58,535 nucleotides of DNA, taken from NCBI RefSeq assembly GCF_014202115.1, contig NZ_JACHFW010000019.1:1-58535 (forward strand). The letters run 5' to 3'. The stretch is from Catenibacillus scindens. Lineage in GTDB: Bacteria > Bacillota > Clostridia > Lachnospirales > Lachnospiraceae. Positions 8,826 to 17,786 of the stretch are shown here, piece by piece; position 1 is the first letter of the stretch, and the number at the start of each line of letters is the position of its first letter. The position numbers were made by a program, and so were the translations under genes. The notes under the pieces are model-generated. The model had not been told where the DNA came from. It ran no database searches and saw only the letters and a program-made list of their open reading frames with translations.

Positions 8826-10298
8826 TTAATCCGGAAGATTGAGCATCATTCCGGGATAAATCATATCCGGGTCTTCAATTTGATTCATTTCCTGGATCAT
8901 TTCAATATAGCTGTAGTCATTATAAAATTTCTCAGTGATACCCGCTAGTGTATCTCCCACCTGAACCTCATACTGGCGGATCACATTTTGTACCGCTACT
9001 TCCGATTCTCCCGAAGCATCCGCCACCGAAACATCCTCCACGTCATCATCAGTATTTTCCCCATCAGCCAGATCCAAAGATGTGCCATCTTCCCCTGTAA
9101 CTGCTGCTCCATCTTCAATGACATCCACAGCGCCGCTTCCATCTGCCGCGGCGCCGCTGTCAGCTTCTGCACTGTTATCCGCCACAGCATTGTTATTGGT
9201 TACAGTACCGTTATCCGCCGCAGCATTGTTATCGGTCACAATGCCATTATCCGCCACAGCGCTGTTATCCGTTCCATCCGCGCCGCTGTTGACCTCCAGG
9301 TCACTGCTCTGCCCAAGACTTTCTGCAGTCTCCAGTTCGCCCTGGGCTACATCCACAGGAATGGTCCCCTCATCGGCGGTGCTGTTGACAGAAGTCGTCT
9401 GATTCCGGTTTAACTGGGTAAAGCCAAAAATCAGAGCAAACAATATGGCAAAAGTGGCTACAAGTGAGCTGGCCCGCTTCATTCCCCTGAAAAGGTCCGA
9501 AGAAGATGTTTTTTCATCCTTTGTCCCGGCGGTGTCTTTCGTTCCGGAGGATGCTTTTGTCTCTCCTGCTCCCTGATCTGTCTCCCCGGCATTTTTGTGT
9601 CCTAACGTTCCAATCTTAGAGAGAAGAGAATTTTTCCCGCTGTCCTTTTCCTTCTGAGACTGACGACGGCCAAAGATTTCCTCCCTCTTCCGCAAAAATA
9701 TGTTGTTCTCCCCTGATTCTGAACTTTCAGAGGTCTTATGGTCCACCATATAATTCTGCATATCTTCATTGCGCTCATAGTAAATATAGTAACCCTCCTG
9801 ACGCACCAGTTTTCCCTGATCATAAATATAAAATGCCTCATCGTGATCCAGCGGGTCGATAATCAACAGAGCCTTATCCACGCCAGGAAAGTTATCCACA
9901 TGCATTTTTGTTATTTTCTCATTAATCCCCAAAGATTTCCCCGGCCTTGTGAGAAACCAGCCCACTACTTCCGTATTGTGGAAATACTGGCCAATCTCAT
10001 CATAAATCTGGGTCCATATCTCGCTTGTAAATATCACCTGATCATCCTGAACCGTTACATTCTTAGCTTCCACCGCGCCATCAATAAAGGCGATCGTATC
10101 TTCCTGATTTTTCCCAAGTCTTCCCAGAAGGACTGCCAGCCTCTGCTGATCCGTGGACTCACGGGCTATCTGATTAATGTATGTAATAACGTAATCTTCA
10201 ACGTAAATTTTCATTTTTTCACCGGGTTTTCCAACCTGACGGATGTTTTTAGGCAGCTTCAGATTATTCTTCTCTTCGTCATACTTCATCTCTATCAT
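8826..10298 (-). CDS. Membrane protein with degenerate JAB/MPN-like N-terminus and C-terminal LysM
   Basis: A 490-residue protein. Residues about 30-175 look like a JAB/MPN fold, with LLGRLGKN and VVGWFLTRPG matching the family's strand and metal loop. The expected His-Ser/Thr-His-Pro is Leu-Thr-Arg-Pro at 116-119, so no zinc site is expected. A basic linker leads to one membrane helix (277-296), then a low-complexity Ala/Asp/Asn region, and a LysM domain (about 442-490, VQVGDTLAGI) that should bind peptidoglycan outside. Start 10298 is chosen because GGAAGG precedes it; the frame stays open to 10352. It may link a cytoplasmic partner to the wall, which is inference. Confidence 0.75.
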   Translation of the reverse strand: MIEMKYDEEKNNLKLPKNIRQVGKPGEKMKIYVEDYVITYINQIARESTDQQRLAVLLGRLGKNQEDTIAFIDGAVEAKNVTVQDDQVIFTSEIWTQIYDEIGQYFHNTEVVGWFLTRPGKSLGINEKITKMHVDNFPGVDKALLIIDPLDHDEAFYIYDQGKLVRQEGYYIYYERNEDMQNYMVDHKTSESSESGENNIFLRKREEIFGRRQSQKEKDSGKNSLLSKIGTLGHKNAGETDQGAGETKASSGTKDTAGTKDEKTSSSDLFRGMKRASSLVATFAILFALIFGFTQLNRNQTTSVNSTADEGTIPVDVAQGELETAESLGQSSDLEVNSGADGTDNSAVADNGIVTDNNAAADNGTVTNNNAVADNSAEADSGAAADGSGAVDVIEDGAAVTGEDGTSLDLADGENTDDDVEDVSVADASGESEVAVQNVIRQYEVQVGDTLAGITEKFYNDYSYIEMIQEMNQIEDPDMIYPGMMLNLPD

Positions 10299-10474
10299 AG
10301 TCTCACCTTCCTCGCTCCGATCATAGCACAAACATAAAAAATACTTTATCAAAAGCTGTCAGTCCCGGCTTATAACCTTTCCAGATATTTCGTCCGGTAC
10401 GGATTATTTCCGTGAAAAAAGCCCATACTATAAAAACATACAGGTCACATTGGCCCACAATGGAGGAGATTTCC

Positions 10475-11062
10475 ATGAATCCTTGTTTATGGTTTAACTA
10501 TAATAACGACAGTTCATCCCAATTACTGGCAGTTCATTTATCCCGGATGCTCGGCCAGAAAAAATTCAAGAAAATGCTCAAGTGGGGACCGCCGGTATTT
10601 TTATGTATCGGTACGCCAAAAATTCCCGGCGACTGCCTTGGCCCTATGGTGGGAAGCCTGCTGTCTCTCGCTGACAGATATCCTGTTTTCGGCACAATGG
10701 CCCGCCCGGTTCACGCCCAAAATATCAGAACTGTGCGAAAATATATACGCCGGAAATATCCCCGTTCTCTGATTATTGTCATCGACGCTTCCATCGGCAG
10801 TGCCGGACACAGCGGTTTCCTTACCCTGAAAAAAGGACCGCTCCGCCCCGGCCTGGGACTGGGCAAACGCCTTCCTCCGGTGGGGCATATTCAGATCACA
10901 GGGGTTTTTGAAGATCTGTACGGAAATTCAGCCCAAAAACAAATGATCGGCTACGGACTTTATATCTGTCAAAGCCTATTTTTTTTAAACACAAAGTTAT
11001 GCATCCCCTCGGCCATCAGGAATAGGCTGGACCAAACCGCCGGGAATTTACCTTTCTTTTAA
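10475..11062 (+). CDS. yyaC: Spore protease YyaC (DUF1256)
   Basis: A 195-residue protein of the YyaC/DUF1256 family, related in fold to the spore protease GPR and hydrogenase maturation proteases. Family features visible are the CIGTPKIPGDCLGP segment, VIDASIG and the Gly-rich GLGKRLPPVGHIQITG. In sporulating Firmicutes it is a sporulation-associated putative protease. The start is set at 10475 because GGAGGAG lies 6-7 bases upstream; the frame is open from 10412. It is transcribed away from the LysM gene. Its presence supports a spore-forming host. Confidence 0.85.
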   Translation: MNPCLWFNYNNDSSSQLLAVHLSRMLGQKKFKKMLKWGPPVFLCIGTPKIPGDCLGPMVGSLLSLADRYPVFGTMARPVHAQNIRTVRKYIRRKYPRSLIIVIDASIGSAGHSGFLTLKKGPLRPGLGLGKRLPPVGHIQITGVFEDLYGNSAQKQMIGYGLYICQSLFFLNTKLCIPSAIRNRLDQTAGNLPFF

Positions 11063-11194
11063 AAAAAGGACGATTTCCTTACTTTTTTATTAAGATTTAA
11101 TACTTTTGCCACATTTTGTACACAGAATTTTCACATTTTCCTGTTATCCTAATACTCGTAGGAAGATTTTTCATACACATTCATAACCCCTCTC

Positions 11195-11235
11195 GATGAG
11201 GCCCTGAATTTATTCAGGGCCTCATCCCCTTTTAT
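11195..11235 (+). terminator. Intrinsic terminator downstream of yyaC
   Basis: A perfect 14-bp stem (11195-11208 with 11213-11226) with a 4-base loop, followed by CCCTTTTA. It lies 130 bases after the yyaC stop. The 328-base gap 11063-11390 also holds a 17-bp tandem duplication and a promoter. Confidence 0.75.
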
Positions 11236-11266
11236 CCGAAATTTTCTAATATCCGAAATTTTCTAA
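11233..11266 (+). repeat. 17-bp perfect tandem duplication
   Basis: The unit TATCCGAAATTTTCTAA occurs twice back to back (11233-11249 and 11250-11266), directly after the terminator. It looks like a simple replication-slippage duplication and has no evident function. Confidence 0.9.
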
Positions 11267-11308
11267 AGCAACTGTCATTTTTACTAAAAAAGCTCTCCTA
11301 AATTTTAA

Positions 11309-11338
11309 TTGAAGACCTTTTTTTTCCCATGTTATACT
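11309..11338 (+). promoter_or_regulatory. Sigma-A-type promoter for the transglutaminase gene
   Basis: TTGAAG at 11309-11314 and TATACT at 11333-11338 are separated by 18 bases. Transcription would start near 11345, leaving a short leader with a GGAGGGAGG ribosome binding site before ATG 11391. Confidence 0.55.
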
Positions 11339-11390
11339 GAACTTACCGTGGAAAAGCCATTTACAAAACAGGAGGGAGGAAATTTAAGCA

Positions 11391-13400
11391 ATGAAAAAAC
11401 TAAAATTCCAAATACTTTTTCTGCTGGGCATAACCGTGCTGATGCTGACAGCAGGAAACGTCAAAGCCGCCGAGAGCGCCGGTCCTCTGCCTGAACAGAC
11501 GCTTCAGCAGATTGAAGAACGGCTTATCGAGGCTTTAAATGATTATCAACTCGTTATAGACATCTCTGATCTACAGATTTCTTATGATGAAAACGCAAGA
11601 CAACAGATCCTTGATATTATTTACAGTATTCCCGAAAGCAATTACAGATATTTTTTTGTTGACGGCTACAGCACCAGATATAATGAAATTTTTGAAACGG
11701 TAGGCTTTTCCTGCGATCCTGATTATACTATCAATGGCACTGATGAACCTGACGCCGCCAAGATCAGCGCCGATCAGCAGACACTTGAAACAGCCGTCAA
11801 CAAAGCCCTGGCAGCAGTGGAGCCGGGTATGTCCACTGTTGAGAAAGTTCTGGCCATTCACGATTATATTGTCCGCATATGTAATTATGATGAGGAGAAT
11901 TTTGAGGCTGGCACTATTCCGGAGGAATCATACTCTGCCTGGGGCGCTTTGGTCAACGGCAAGGCAGTGTGCCAGGGTTACTCTGAAGCTTTCAACATGC
12001 TTATGAATGAACTGGGTATTGAAAGCTGCGTAGTCAGCAGTTCTACCATCAGCCATGGCTGGAACATGGTCAATATTGACGGCACATGGTTTCATGTAGA
12101 CTGTACATGGGATGATCCTCTCATTTACAAAGGTGTGGGCATCCATCTGGACATGGAGGATCCTTACGATGAAGGATATGGCGACCACGAAAACTTTTTG
12201 AAAAGTGATGAGGAATTTCGTGCCAGCGGTCATGAAGGCTGGGAGGCTGATGCTCCCGCCCAGGCCACAGTCAGCGGAAGATATAATGGCTGGAGTTTTG
12301 ACGGCACAGATTCCCTGATGTACTATCAGAACGGCTTCTGGTACTATGTGGACGGCGGCAAGATCGTTAGTTCAAAAATCGACGGCAGCTCCCGCCGCGA
12401 ATACGATGTGGACAATGTCCTTTATCTTCACAAACTGGGCAATCAATTTTATTACAATACCCCAGATAGCGTCTATACCTTTGATCCGGCAACCGGCAGT
12501 CAAAGTCTGTGGCTGGATGTCAGCGCCGCTTATCCGGGGTATATCATGACAGAGTTTACAGTAAAGAATGATCAGCTCATTGGTGTTCTCTACAATGAAC
12601 AGCAGAGAAATTTCCAGCATGTACAGCTTAACGGAAATACCCCTGAGCCCGCGCCGCCCCAATCCAGAGAACAGGTGGAAGCCTTTGTATCCCGCCTGTA
12701 TACGGAAATCCTTGGCCGGACCCCGGAGGCGGAAGGTCTGAGCAATTGGAGCAATGTTCTTTTAAGCGGGCAGGAACAGGGTGCCAAAGTTGCCCAGGGC
12801 TTTATTGACAGCAACGAATTTAAAGCCAGATCCCTAAGCAACACAGAGTATCTGACCATCCTTTACCGCACATTTTTTGACCGGGAGCCTGACGGCGCAG
12901 GGTTAAACGCCTGGCTCAAAGTTCTCGATGACGGCCTCTCACGAATGCATGTGTTTAAAGGTTTTGCCGAATCCGATGAATTTTCCCGGATATGTGCCAG
13001 CTATGGCATTGTCCGCGGCAATGCCACGCTCACAGCACCTATGGATCAAAACGAAGGCGTTACTAAATTCCTTGTCCGCTGTTATCGTCTCTGCCTGGGA
13101 CGCGAAGCCGATGAGTCAGGGTTAAACGCCTGGTGCAGCCAAATTTTAAGCGGCGCAAACACGGCCAAGCAGGCTGCCTATGGTTTTGTTTTCTCAAATG
13201 AATTTAAAGATAAAAATCTGTCTGATGAAGAATTTGTAAAGACCATGTACCGGGTATTTATGGACAGAGAGGCAGACGGAGCCGGATTAAACGCCTGGAT
13301 TGATGTTCTCAGAAGCGGCCAGAGCCGGGAACATGTTTTTAACGGTTTTGCGGACTCCGCTGAATTTCACGGCATTTGCGCCAGTTACGGCATTTCCTGA
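11391..13400 (+). CDS. Secreted transglutaminase-like protein with DUF4214 repeats
   Basis: A 669-residue exported protein with a signal peptide (1-26, cut near VKAA). The transglutaminase/protease-like core (about 110-240) has the Cys in GKAVCQGYS, the His in SHGWNMV and the Asp in VDCTWDD, the usual triad. A middle region of short Tyr/Gly-rich beta repeats (about 285-410) resembles DUF5050-type modules. The C-terminus (about 425-669) carries four units with the signature GR/DRxxDxxGLNAW, typical of DUF4214, arranged as two pairs. It probably acts at the cell surface as a protease, peptidase or cross-linker. The substrate is unknown. A strong promoter and GGAGGGAGG precede it. Confidence 0.82.
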   Translation: MKKLKFQILFLLGITVLMLTAGNVKAAESAGPLPEQTLQQIEERLIEALNDYQLVIDISDLQISYDENARQQILDIIYSIPESNYRYFFVDGYSTRYNEIFETVGFSCDPDYTINGTDEPDAAKISADQQTLETAVNKALAAVEPGMSTVEKVLAIHDYIVRICNYDEENFEAGTIPEESYSAWGALVNGKAVCQGYSEAFNMLMNELGIESCVVSSSTISHGWNMVNIDGTWFHVDCTWDDPLIYKGVGIHLDMEDPYDEGYGDHENFLKSDEEFRASGHEGWEADAPAQATVSGRYNGWSFDGTDSLMYYQNGFWYYVDGGKIVSSKIDGSSRREYDVDNVLYLHKLGNQFYYNTPDSVYTFDPATGSQSLWLDVSAAYPGYIMTEFTVKNDQLIGVLYNEQQRNFQHVQLNGNTPEPAPPQSREQVEAFVSRLYTEILGRTPEAEGLSNWSNVLLSGQEQGAKVAQGFIDSNEFKARSLSNTEYLTILYRTFFDREPDGAGLNAWLKVLDDGLSRMHVFKGFAESDEFSRICASYGIVRGNATLTAPMDQNEGVTKFLVRCYRLCLGREADESGLNAWCSQILSGANTAKQAAYGFVFSNEFKDKNLSDEEFVKTMYRVFMDREADGAGLNAWIDVLRSGQSREHVFNGFADSAEFHGICASYGIS

Positions 13401-13407
13401 TAAAAAG

Positions 13408-13453
13408 AACAGGACCTCAGACACAAACCGCTGTGTCTAAGGCCCTGTTTTTT
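13408..13453. terminator. Bidirectional terminator between the transglutaminase gene and recR
   Basis: A stem formed by ACAGGaCCTcAGACACA and its partner around 13431-13448 is followed by TTTTTTCTTT on the plus strand. It lies between converging genes ending at 13400 and 13456 and can serve both. Confidence 0.7.
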
Positions 13454-13455
13454 CT

Positions 13456-14052
13456 TTATAATTCTGTTCGCCCATCCAGGGCTCTGGACAGAGTAACCTC
13501 ATCAATATATTCCAGGTCACCGCCCACAGGCACGCCGCTGGCGATACGGGTGACTTTAATTCCCGCCGGCTTAATCAGCTTGCTGATATACATTGCCGTC
13601 GTCTCCCCTTCCAGACTGGAGTTGGTAGCAATAATCACCTCATCCACATCCCCCTGAAGGCGGTGCATCAGCTCCTTTAAGCGGATATCTGCCGGTCCGA
13701 TGCCAAGCATAGGAGATATGGCTCCGTGCAGGACATGGTAAACGCCATGGTATTTCTGGGTCTTTTCATAAGCCGCCAGATCCCTGGGCGTCTCTACCAC
13801 CATGATTGTCTTTTTATCCCTGGTCTCATCGGCGCAGATAGGACAGATATCCTGATCCGACAGATTGCAGCAGCACTTACAGTAGCGCACGTTGGTCCGG
13901 GCATCAATGATGGCTTTCGACAGGCTTTCCACCTGATCCACCGGCATATTCATGATATGAAAAGCCAGCCTTCCGGCTGACTTTGCACCAATTCCAGGCA
14001 GCTTCGATAATTCTTCGATCAAATGACTGATCTGCCCGCTGTAAAGATTCAT
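13456..14052 (-). CDS. recR: Recombination protein RecR
   Basis: A 198-residue RecR, the usual family length. It has an N-terminal helix-hairpin-helix ([18 protein letters not shown]), a four-Cys zinc finger ([16 protein letters not shown]) and a Toprim domain ([13 protein letters not shown]). RecR works with RecO and RecF to load RecA at single-strand gaps and forks. Its start overlaps the ybaB stop by one base (TAATG), so the two are translationally coupled. The order dnaX-ybaB-recR is classic. Confidence 0.96.
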   Translation of the reverse strand: MNLYSGQISHLIEELSKLPGIGAKSAGRLAFHIMNMPVDQVESLSKAIIDARTNVRYCKCCCNLSDQDICPICADETRDKKTIMVVETPRDLAAYEKTQKYHGVYHVLHGAISPMLGIGPADIRLKELMHRLQGDVDEVIIATNSSLEGETTAMYISKLIKPAGIKVTRIASGVPVGGDLEYIDEVTLSRALDGRTEL

Positions 14053-14402
14053 TATAATCCAAAGCCCCCAAATCCGCCAAGTCCGCCGGTGATCTTAGCC
14101 ATGGATTCCTGGGAAAGTTCCTCGATCTTGCGGAATGCCTCGTTTGTGGCAGCCACAATAAGATCTTCAAGCATCTCAATATCATCTGGATCAACGACCT
14201 CCGGGGACAGCTTTACAGAAACGACTTCTTTCTTGCCGGATACACGGACAGTAACCGCTCCGCCGCCGGATGAAGCTTCAACTTCCTTTTCCTCAAGCTC
14301 TTTCGTCGCTTCTTCCATCTGACGCTGCATTCTCTGAGCCTGTTTCATAAGATTATTCATGTTTCCCGGCATTCCGCCCGGAAATCCTCCACGTTTTGCC
14401 AT
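14052..14402 (-). CDS. YbaB/EbfC family nucleoid-associated protein
   Basis: A 116-residue small DNA-binding protein of the YbaB/EbfC family. The Met/Gln-rich N-terminal helix ([17 protein letters not shown]) and the core [18 protein letters not shown] are typical. It forms dimers that bind DNA and is nearly always encoded between dnaX and recR, as here. AAGGTGG precedes the ATG. Confidence 0.95.
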   Translation of the reverse strand: MAKRGGFPGGMPGNMNNLMKQAQRMQRQMEEATKELEEKEVEASSGGGAVTVRVSGKKEVVSVKLSPEVVDPDDIEMLEDLIVAATNEAFRKIEELSQESMAKITGGLGGFGGFGL

Positions 14403-14440
14403 ATTATATCCACCTTTCTGAACTATTGCGTAAAATTATT

Positions 14441-16063
14441 CTACTCATCTTCAAAAGTAAAGTCAACACCTGAAAGATTAACTTTTGACGGAATAAAAAA
14501 ATCATTTTCCTGTTTTTCCTGCTCCCGGATCAGTGTTGAAACAACCTGTACATGCTTTCCAACACGGCTCTCGATGACCTTTTCTAAAGCCGCTCTGTGT
14601 TCTTCCTGGTCAAAATAGGCTTTGTTCATAGATTCATTAAATCCCAGAACAAGGGTGTTATCCTTTCCGGCGGCCACCTGGGCGTTTTTAAGCATGATCC
14701 CCATACTTACAGGGACGTCGGATATGATCCGCCCCCACTGGCCAATCACCGCCTTTAAGTCTTCAGGCGCCGCATCCAGCGTTTTTCCGGCGTTTTCCTC
14801 AGTCTGAATGCCGCGGTCCGGCAAAGACGGGTCTAAACTATAATCCTGCGCCACCCCGCCGCTGCCTGGACTTCCGGCCATAAAAGTTCCCTGGGCCATA
14901 TGGCGCTCTAAGTTTTCCAGCCGTTCTGACAGCGCTGCAAGCTGATTCTCCAGCGAGGCGTCTCTGCCTTCCATGGAAGGCTGACAAAGGCGCACAAGGG
15001 CCACTTCAATCAGAACTCTCTTCTGGCTGGAATAGCGGATCTGCCCCGACAATTCAGAAAAAACACGGATGTACCGCATGACCCGCCCATTATCAATCTT
15101 TTGAGCCTCCTCCTGCAAGGCCGCCAGATTTTCCGAGGAAATATCCAGAATATCCTCAAGATCGCCGGACCCCTGGACAAGGAGAAGATTTCTCAGGTAC
15201 CAGATAAAATCTGTGACAAATTGAGTCAGCTCCCGGCCCTGGATCACCACTTCCTCCAGAAGCCGGACGGCCTCTGTAAATCGGCCAGCGTCAATACAGC
15301 GCAAAAGCCTGCTGAACACCGACGTATCCACAGCGCCCAGTACATCCAGCACGTTATCGTAGGTCAGCCGCTGTCCCAGATAGAAGGCAACGCACTGGTC
15401 TAAAAGGCTTAAAGCATCGCGCATAGAGCCATCCGCCGCCCGGGCGATATAGCGCACTGCCTTGTCTTCCACATCCAGGTTTTCCCGGCCGATCAGCTCT
15501 GTCAGACGCCCCGCGATGGTATCTATAGTAATACGCTTAAAATCATATCTCTGACACCGGGACAAAATCGTGATAGGAATTTTTGCCGCTTCGGTTGTCG
15601 CCAATATAAAGATCACGTAGGAGGGCGGTTCTTCCAGAGTTTTTAACAGGGCGTTAAACGCGCCGATAGACAGCATATGCACCTCGTCGATAATGTAAAC
15701 TTTATATTTGCCTTCCGTGGGAGAATAGGTCACCTCATCCCGAATCTCACGAATATTGTCCACACCGTTATTGGAGGCCGCGTCGATCTCAATAACATTC
15801 ATGGACGTCTGGGCGTTAATAGCCTTACACATCTCACATTCATTGCATGGACTCCCGTCCACCGGATGAAGGCAATTGACCGCTTTGGCAAAAATTTTTG
15901 CCACGGTGGTCTTGCCCGTGCCCCGGGTTCCACAAAACAGGTAGGCATGGCCGATACGATCCGCTTTGATCTGGTTCCTTAATGTTGTAACAATGTGGTC
16001 CTGTCCTTTCACCTCATCAAATTCTGAAGGACGCCACTTTCTATAAAGGGCCTGATAAGACAT
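14441..16063 (-). CDS. dnaX: DNA polymerase III subunit gamma/tau
   Basis: A 540-residue clamp-loader ATPase. Walker A is GTRGTGKTT (about 45-53), the zinc-binding Cys cluster is CLHPVDGSPCNECEMC, Walker B is DEVH, and the sensor and lid region contains RCQRYDFKR. The C-terminal third is the variable tau region. The ATG at 16063 is used; a TTG four codons upstream would overlap pfkA. The start lies one base after the pfkA stop (TGATATG), so translation is probably coupled. It forms an operon with ybaB and recR. Confidence 0.95.
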   Translation of the reverse strand: MSYQALYRKWRPSEFDEVKGQDHIVTTLRNQIKADRIGHAYLFCGTRGTGKTTVAKIFAKAVNCLHPVDGSPCNECEMCKAINAQTSMNVIEIDAASNNGVDNIREIRDEVTYSPTEGKYKVYIIDEVHMLSIGAFNALLKTLEEPPSYVIFILATTEAAKIPITILSRCQRYDFKRITIDTIAGRLTELIGRENLDVEDKAVRYIARAADGSMRDALSLLDQCVAFYLGQRLTYDNVLDVLGAVDTSVFSRLLRCIDAGRFTEAVRLLEEVVIQGRELTQFVTDFIWYLRNLLLVQGSGDLEDILDISSENLAALQEEAQKIDNGRVMRYIRVFSELSGQIRYSSQKRVLIEVALVRLCQPSMEGRDASLENQLAALSERLENLERHMAQGTFMAGSPGSGGVAQDYSLDPSLPDRGIQTEENAGKTLDAAPEDLKAVIGQWGRIISDVPVSMGIMLKNAQVAAGKDNTLVLGFNESMNKAYFDQEEHRAALEKVIESRVGKHVQVVSTLIREQEKQENDFFIPSKVNLSGVDFTFEDE

Positions 16064-16064
16064 A

Positions 16065-17141
16065 TCAGTCACCAAAACAGATGCCGAGATCCTTAGCCTG
16101 GCGGATGATCTCAGAGTTTGGATCGACAGTTTTCAGCTTTCCAGCCACATCTTTAAGAGCCACCGGCACAATAGAATCCCCCTTAAAAGCGACCATATAT
16201 CCGTATTTTTCCTCAATGATCAGGCGTGCCGCCGCTGCGCCAAGGCGGGAGGAAACAACACGGTCATAGGAATCCGGACTTCCTCCTCTCTGAGTATGTC
16301 CGGGAACAACAATGCGCACTTCCTGTCCGAGCGCGTCCCCGATCTGCTTGCCGATCTCATAGGATACAGATGGGAACGGACTTGCCGCTTTTTTCTTGGC
16401 ATACTCTTTTTTACTCAATTTTGCGTCCGCCTTTGAAATCGCGCCCTCAGCCACAGCAAGAATAGAGAACCGTTTGCCTAACTTATTTCTCCGTTTGATC
16501 GCCGCCAGCACATGGTCAATATCGTAAGGGATCTCCGGAAGCAGAATAATATCCGCCCCTCCGGCAATACCGGCATGAAGGGTCAGCCAGCCCACTTTAT
16601 GTCCCATAAGTTCTACAACAAAAACACGCCCGTGAGAGTAGGCTGTCGTATGAATACAATCAATAGCGTTGGTCGCAATATCCACAGCGCTCTGAAAACC
16701 AAACGTCATATCTGTGCCATAAATATCATTGTCAATGGTTTTGGGAAGGGATACAATATTTAAGCCTTCCTCACTCAGCAGATTTGCTGTTTTCTGAGTT
16801 CCATTGCCGCCTAAAATAACAAGGCAGTCCAGCTTCAAATTCTGGTAAGTCTTTTTCATGGCTTCAACTTTATCAAAACCATTCTCTCCGGGAACACGCA
16901 TTAACTTAAAAGGCTGACGGGATGATCCGAGAATGGTTCCGCCTTTTGTCAGGATTCCCGAAAAATCCGACGGCTTCATCAACACATAATCGTTGTACAT
17001 CAGGCCCCTGTATCCTTCTTCAAAGCCAAAAATCTGCACTTCGTCATTATAATAATTGTATAAAGTCTTTGCCACACCCCGCATTGTGGCATTTAATGCC
17101 TGACAGTCTCCGCCGCTTGTAAGCATACCAACTTTTCTCAT
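16065..17141 (-). CDS. pfkA: 6-phosphofructokinase
   Basis: A 358-residue phosphofructokinase of glycolysis, converting fructose 6-phosphate to the 1,6-bisphosphate. It shows GGDCQALNATMRG at the N-terminus, the nucleotide loop GGNGTQK and the catalytic PKTIDNDIYGTD. At the two positions that separate ATP from PPi enzymes it has Gly (in GGNG) and Lys (in PKTIDND). That combination is known from the ATP-using group III enzymes of actinomycetes. It is longer than the 320-residue E. coli type. The gene directly precedes dnaX. Confidence 0.92.
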   Translation of the reverse strand: MRKVGMLTSGGDCQALNATMRGVAKTLYNYYNDEVQIFGFEEGYRGLMYNDYVLMKPSDFSGILTKGGTILGSSRQPFKLMRVPGENGFDKVEAMKKTYQNLKLDCLVILGGNGTQKTANLLSEEGLNIVSLPKTIDNDIYGTDMTFGFQSAVDIATNAIDCIHTTAYSHGRVFVVELMGHKVGWLTLHAGIAGGADIILLPEIPYDIDHVLAAIKRRNKLGKRFSILAVAEGAISKADAKLSKKEYAKKKAASPFPSVSYEIGKQIGDALGQEVRIVVPGHTQRGGSPDSYDRVVSSRLGAAAARLIIEEKYGYMVAFKGDSIVPVALKDVAGKLKTVDPNSEIIRQAKDLGICFGD

Positions 17142-17193
17142 CTTAATCCCATCCTTTCACTGACCCTCGATTCATAACCGATGCCAAAACTGT

Positions 17194-17208
17194 ACCGGCG
17201 TCACGCCG
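17194..17208. other. Short palindromic hairpin upstream of pfkA
   Basis: CCGGCGTCACGCCGG forms a compact stem in the gap between pfkA and the SRP RNA. A second inverted repeat, CCAAGCGTCA with TGACGCTTGG (about 17297-17334), lies just beyond. Both are GC-rich, unlike the surroundings. No gene is seen in 17142-17385. Confidence 0.4.
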
Positions 17209-17382
17209 GCTTCTTTATACTTACTCTATCTCTAATCATATAGTAAAAAGCCCCCGATTTCAATCCTGATTTTACAATGAAAGCCCCGGACGGCGGCCAA
17301 GCGTCAGAGTGCGCTTGTGCGCAATGACGCTTGGACATCGGACGGGCAGACGGTATGAACGCGGGGGATGCCTCCGGTAATA

Positions 17383-17424
17383 AAGAACGCCTTATTCCCA
17401 AATAACATTGAATAAGGCGTATTC
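17383..17424 (-). terminator. Terminator of the SRP RNA gene
   Basis: A perfect 11-bp stem (17387-17397 with 17410-17420), with a minus-strand tail TCTTTATT. It lies 27 bases past the 3' end of the SRP RNA. Confidence 0.8.
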
Positions 17425-17450
17425 TGAAAATTCTTATTTATTATTTTAAA

Positions 17451-17715
17451 TCCGTGCGTCCTGCTTCGAATCACACCCATAGACGTTACCTGTACAGTTA
17501 ACTCGGCCCAGGCGCCCTCGCGGCACACAAAAGGTCCTGCTTAGTGCTGCTCCATTCCTGACCTGACACGGTTCACAGGTTTCTGTTGCGCGAGACCCAG
17601 GCGTCAACGCCACTTATACAGGGCTGCTCTACAGATGATGATCCTCGGCAAAGACATCACCCCTGCTGTAGCGGATTGCAGGTACAGGGCACCGCTATCT
17701 CCCCGGCTGCACGGA
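17451..17715 (-). ncRNA. ffs: Signal recognition particle RNA, large Gram-positive type
   Basis: The minus strand carries the conserved SRP domain IV (GTGTCAGGTCAGGAATGGA then GCAGCACTAAG), the Alu-domain elements GCCGGGGAGATAGCGGTGCC and CCTGTACCTGCAATCCGCT, and GGGCGCCTGGGCCGAG near the 3' end. The terminal helix TCCGTGC/GCACGGA sets the ends and gives 265 nt, the usual length for Bacillus/Clostridium scRNA with an Alu domain. It pairs with Ffh to target membrane and secreted proteins. Confidence 0.93.
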
Positions 17716-17754
17716 AGCTTTTTGACATCTTTACCACTTTATCAGTGCTTAATC

Positions 17755-17783
17755 AGTATAGCGGTTTTGAGGAGTGTTGTCAA
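17755..17783 (-). promoter_or_regulatory. Near-consensus promoter of the SRP RNA
   Basis: On the minus strand TTGACA (17783-17778) and TATACT (17760-17755) are exactly 17 bases apart. Transcription would start near 17748, about 33 bases before the mature 5' end, implying a processed precursor. Confidence 0.8.
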
Positions 17784-17786
17784 GGG

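Noticed and set aside
9120-9290. Short repeats that look like a CRISPR or tandem array
   Set aside because: They are codon-level repeats encoding the Ala-Asp-Asn linker of the LysM protein and lack unique spacers of constant length.
9082-9402. Ala/Leu/Ser-rich open frame on the plus strand opposite the LysM gene
   Set aside because: It is a shadow of the repetitive Ala/Asp/Asn linker of the real gene on the other strand.
17201-17528. Open frames across the pfkA-SRP gap
   Set aside because: They overlap the SRP RNA or its terminator and encode nothing recognisable.
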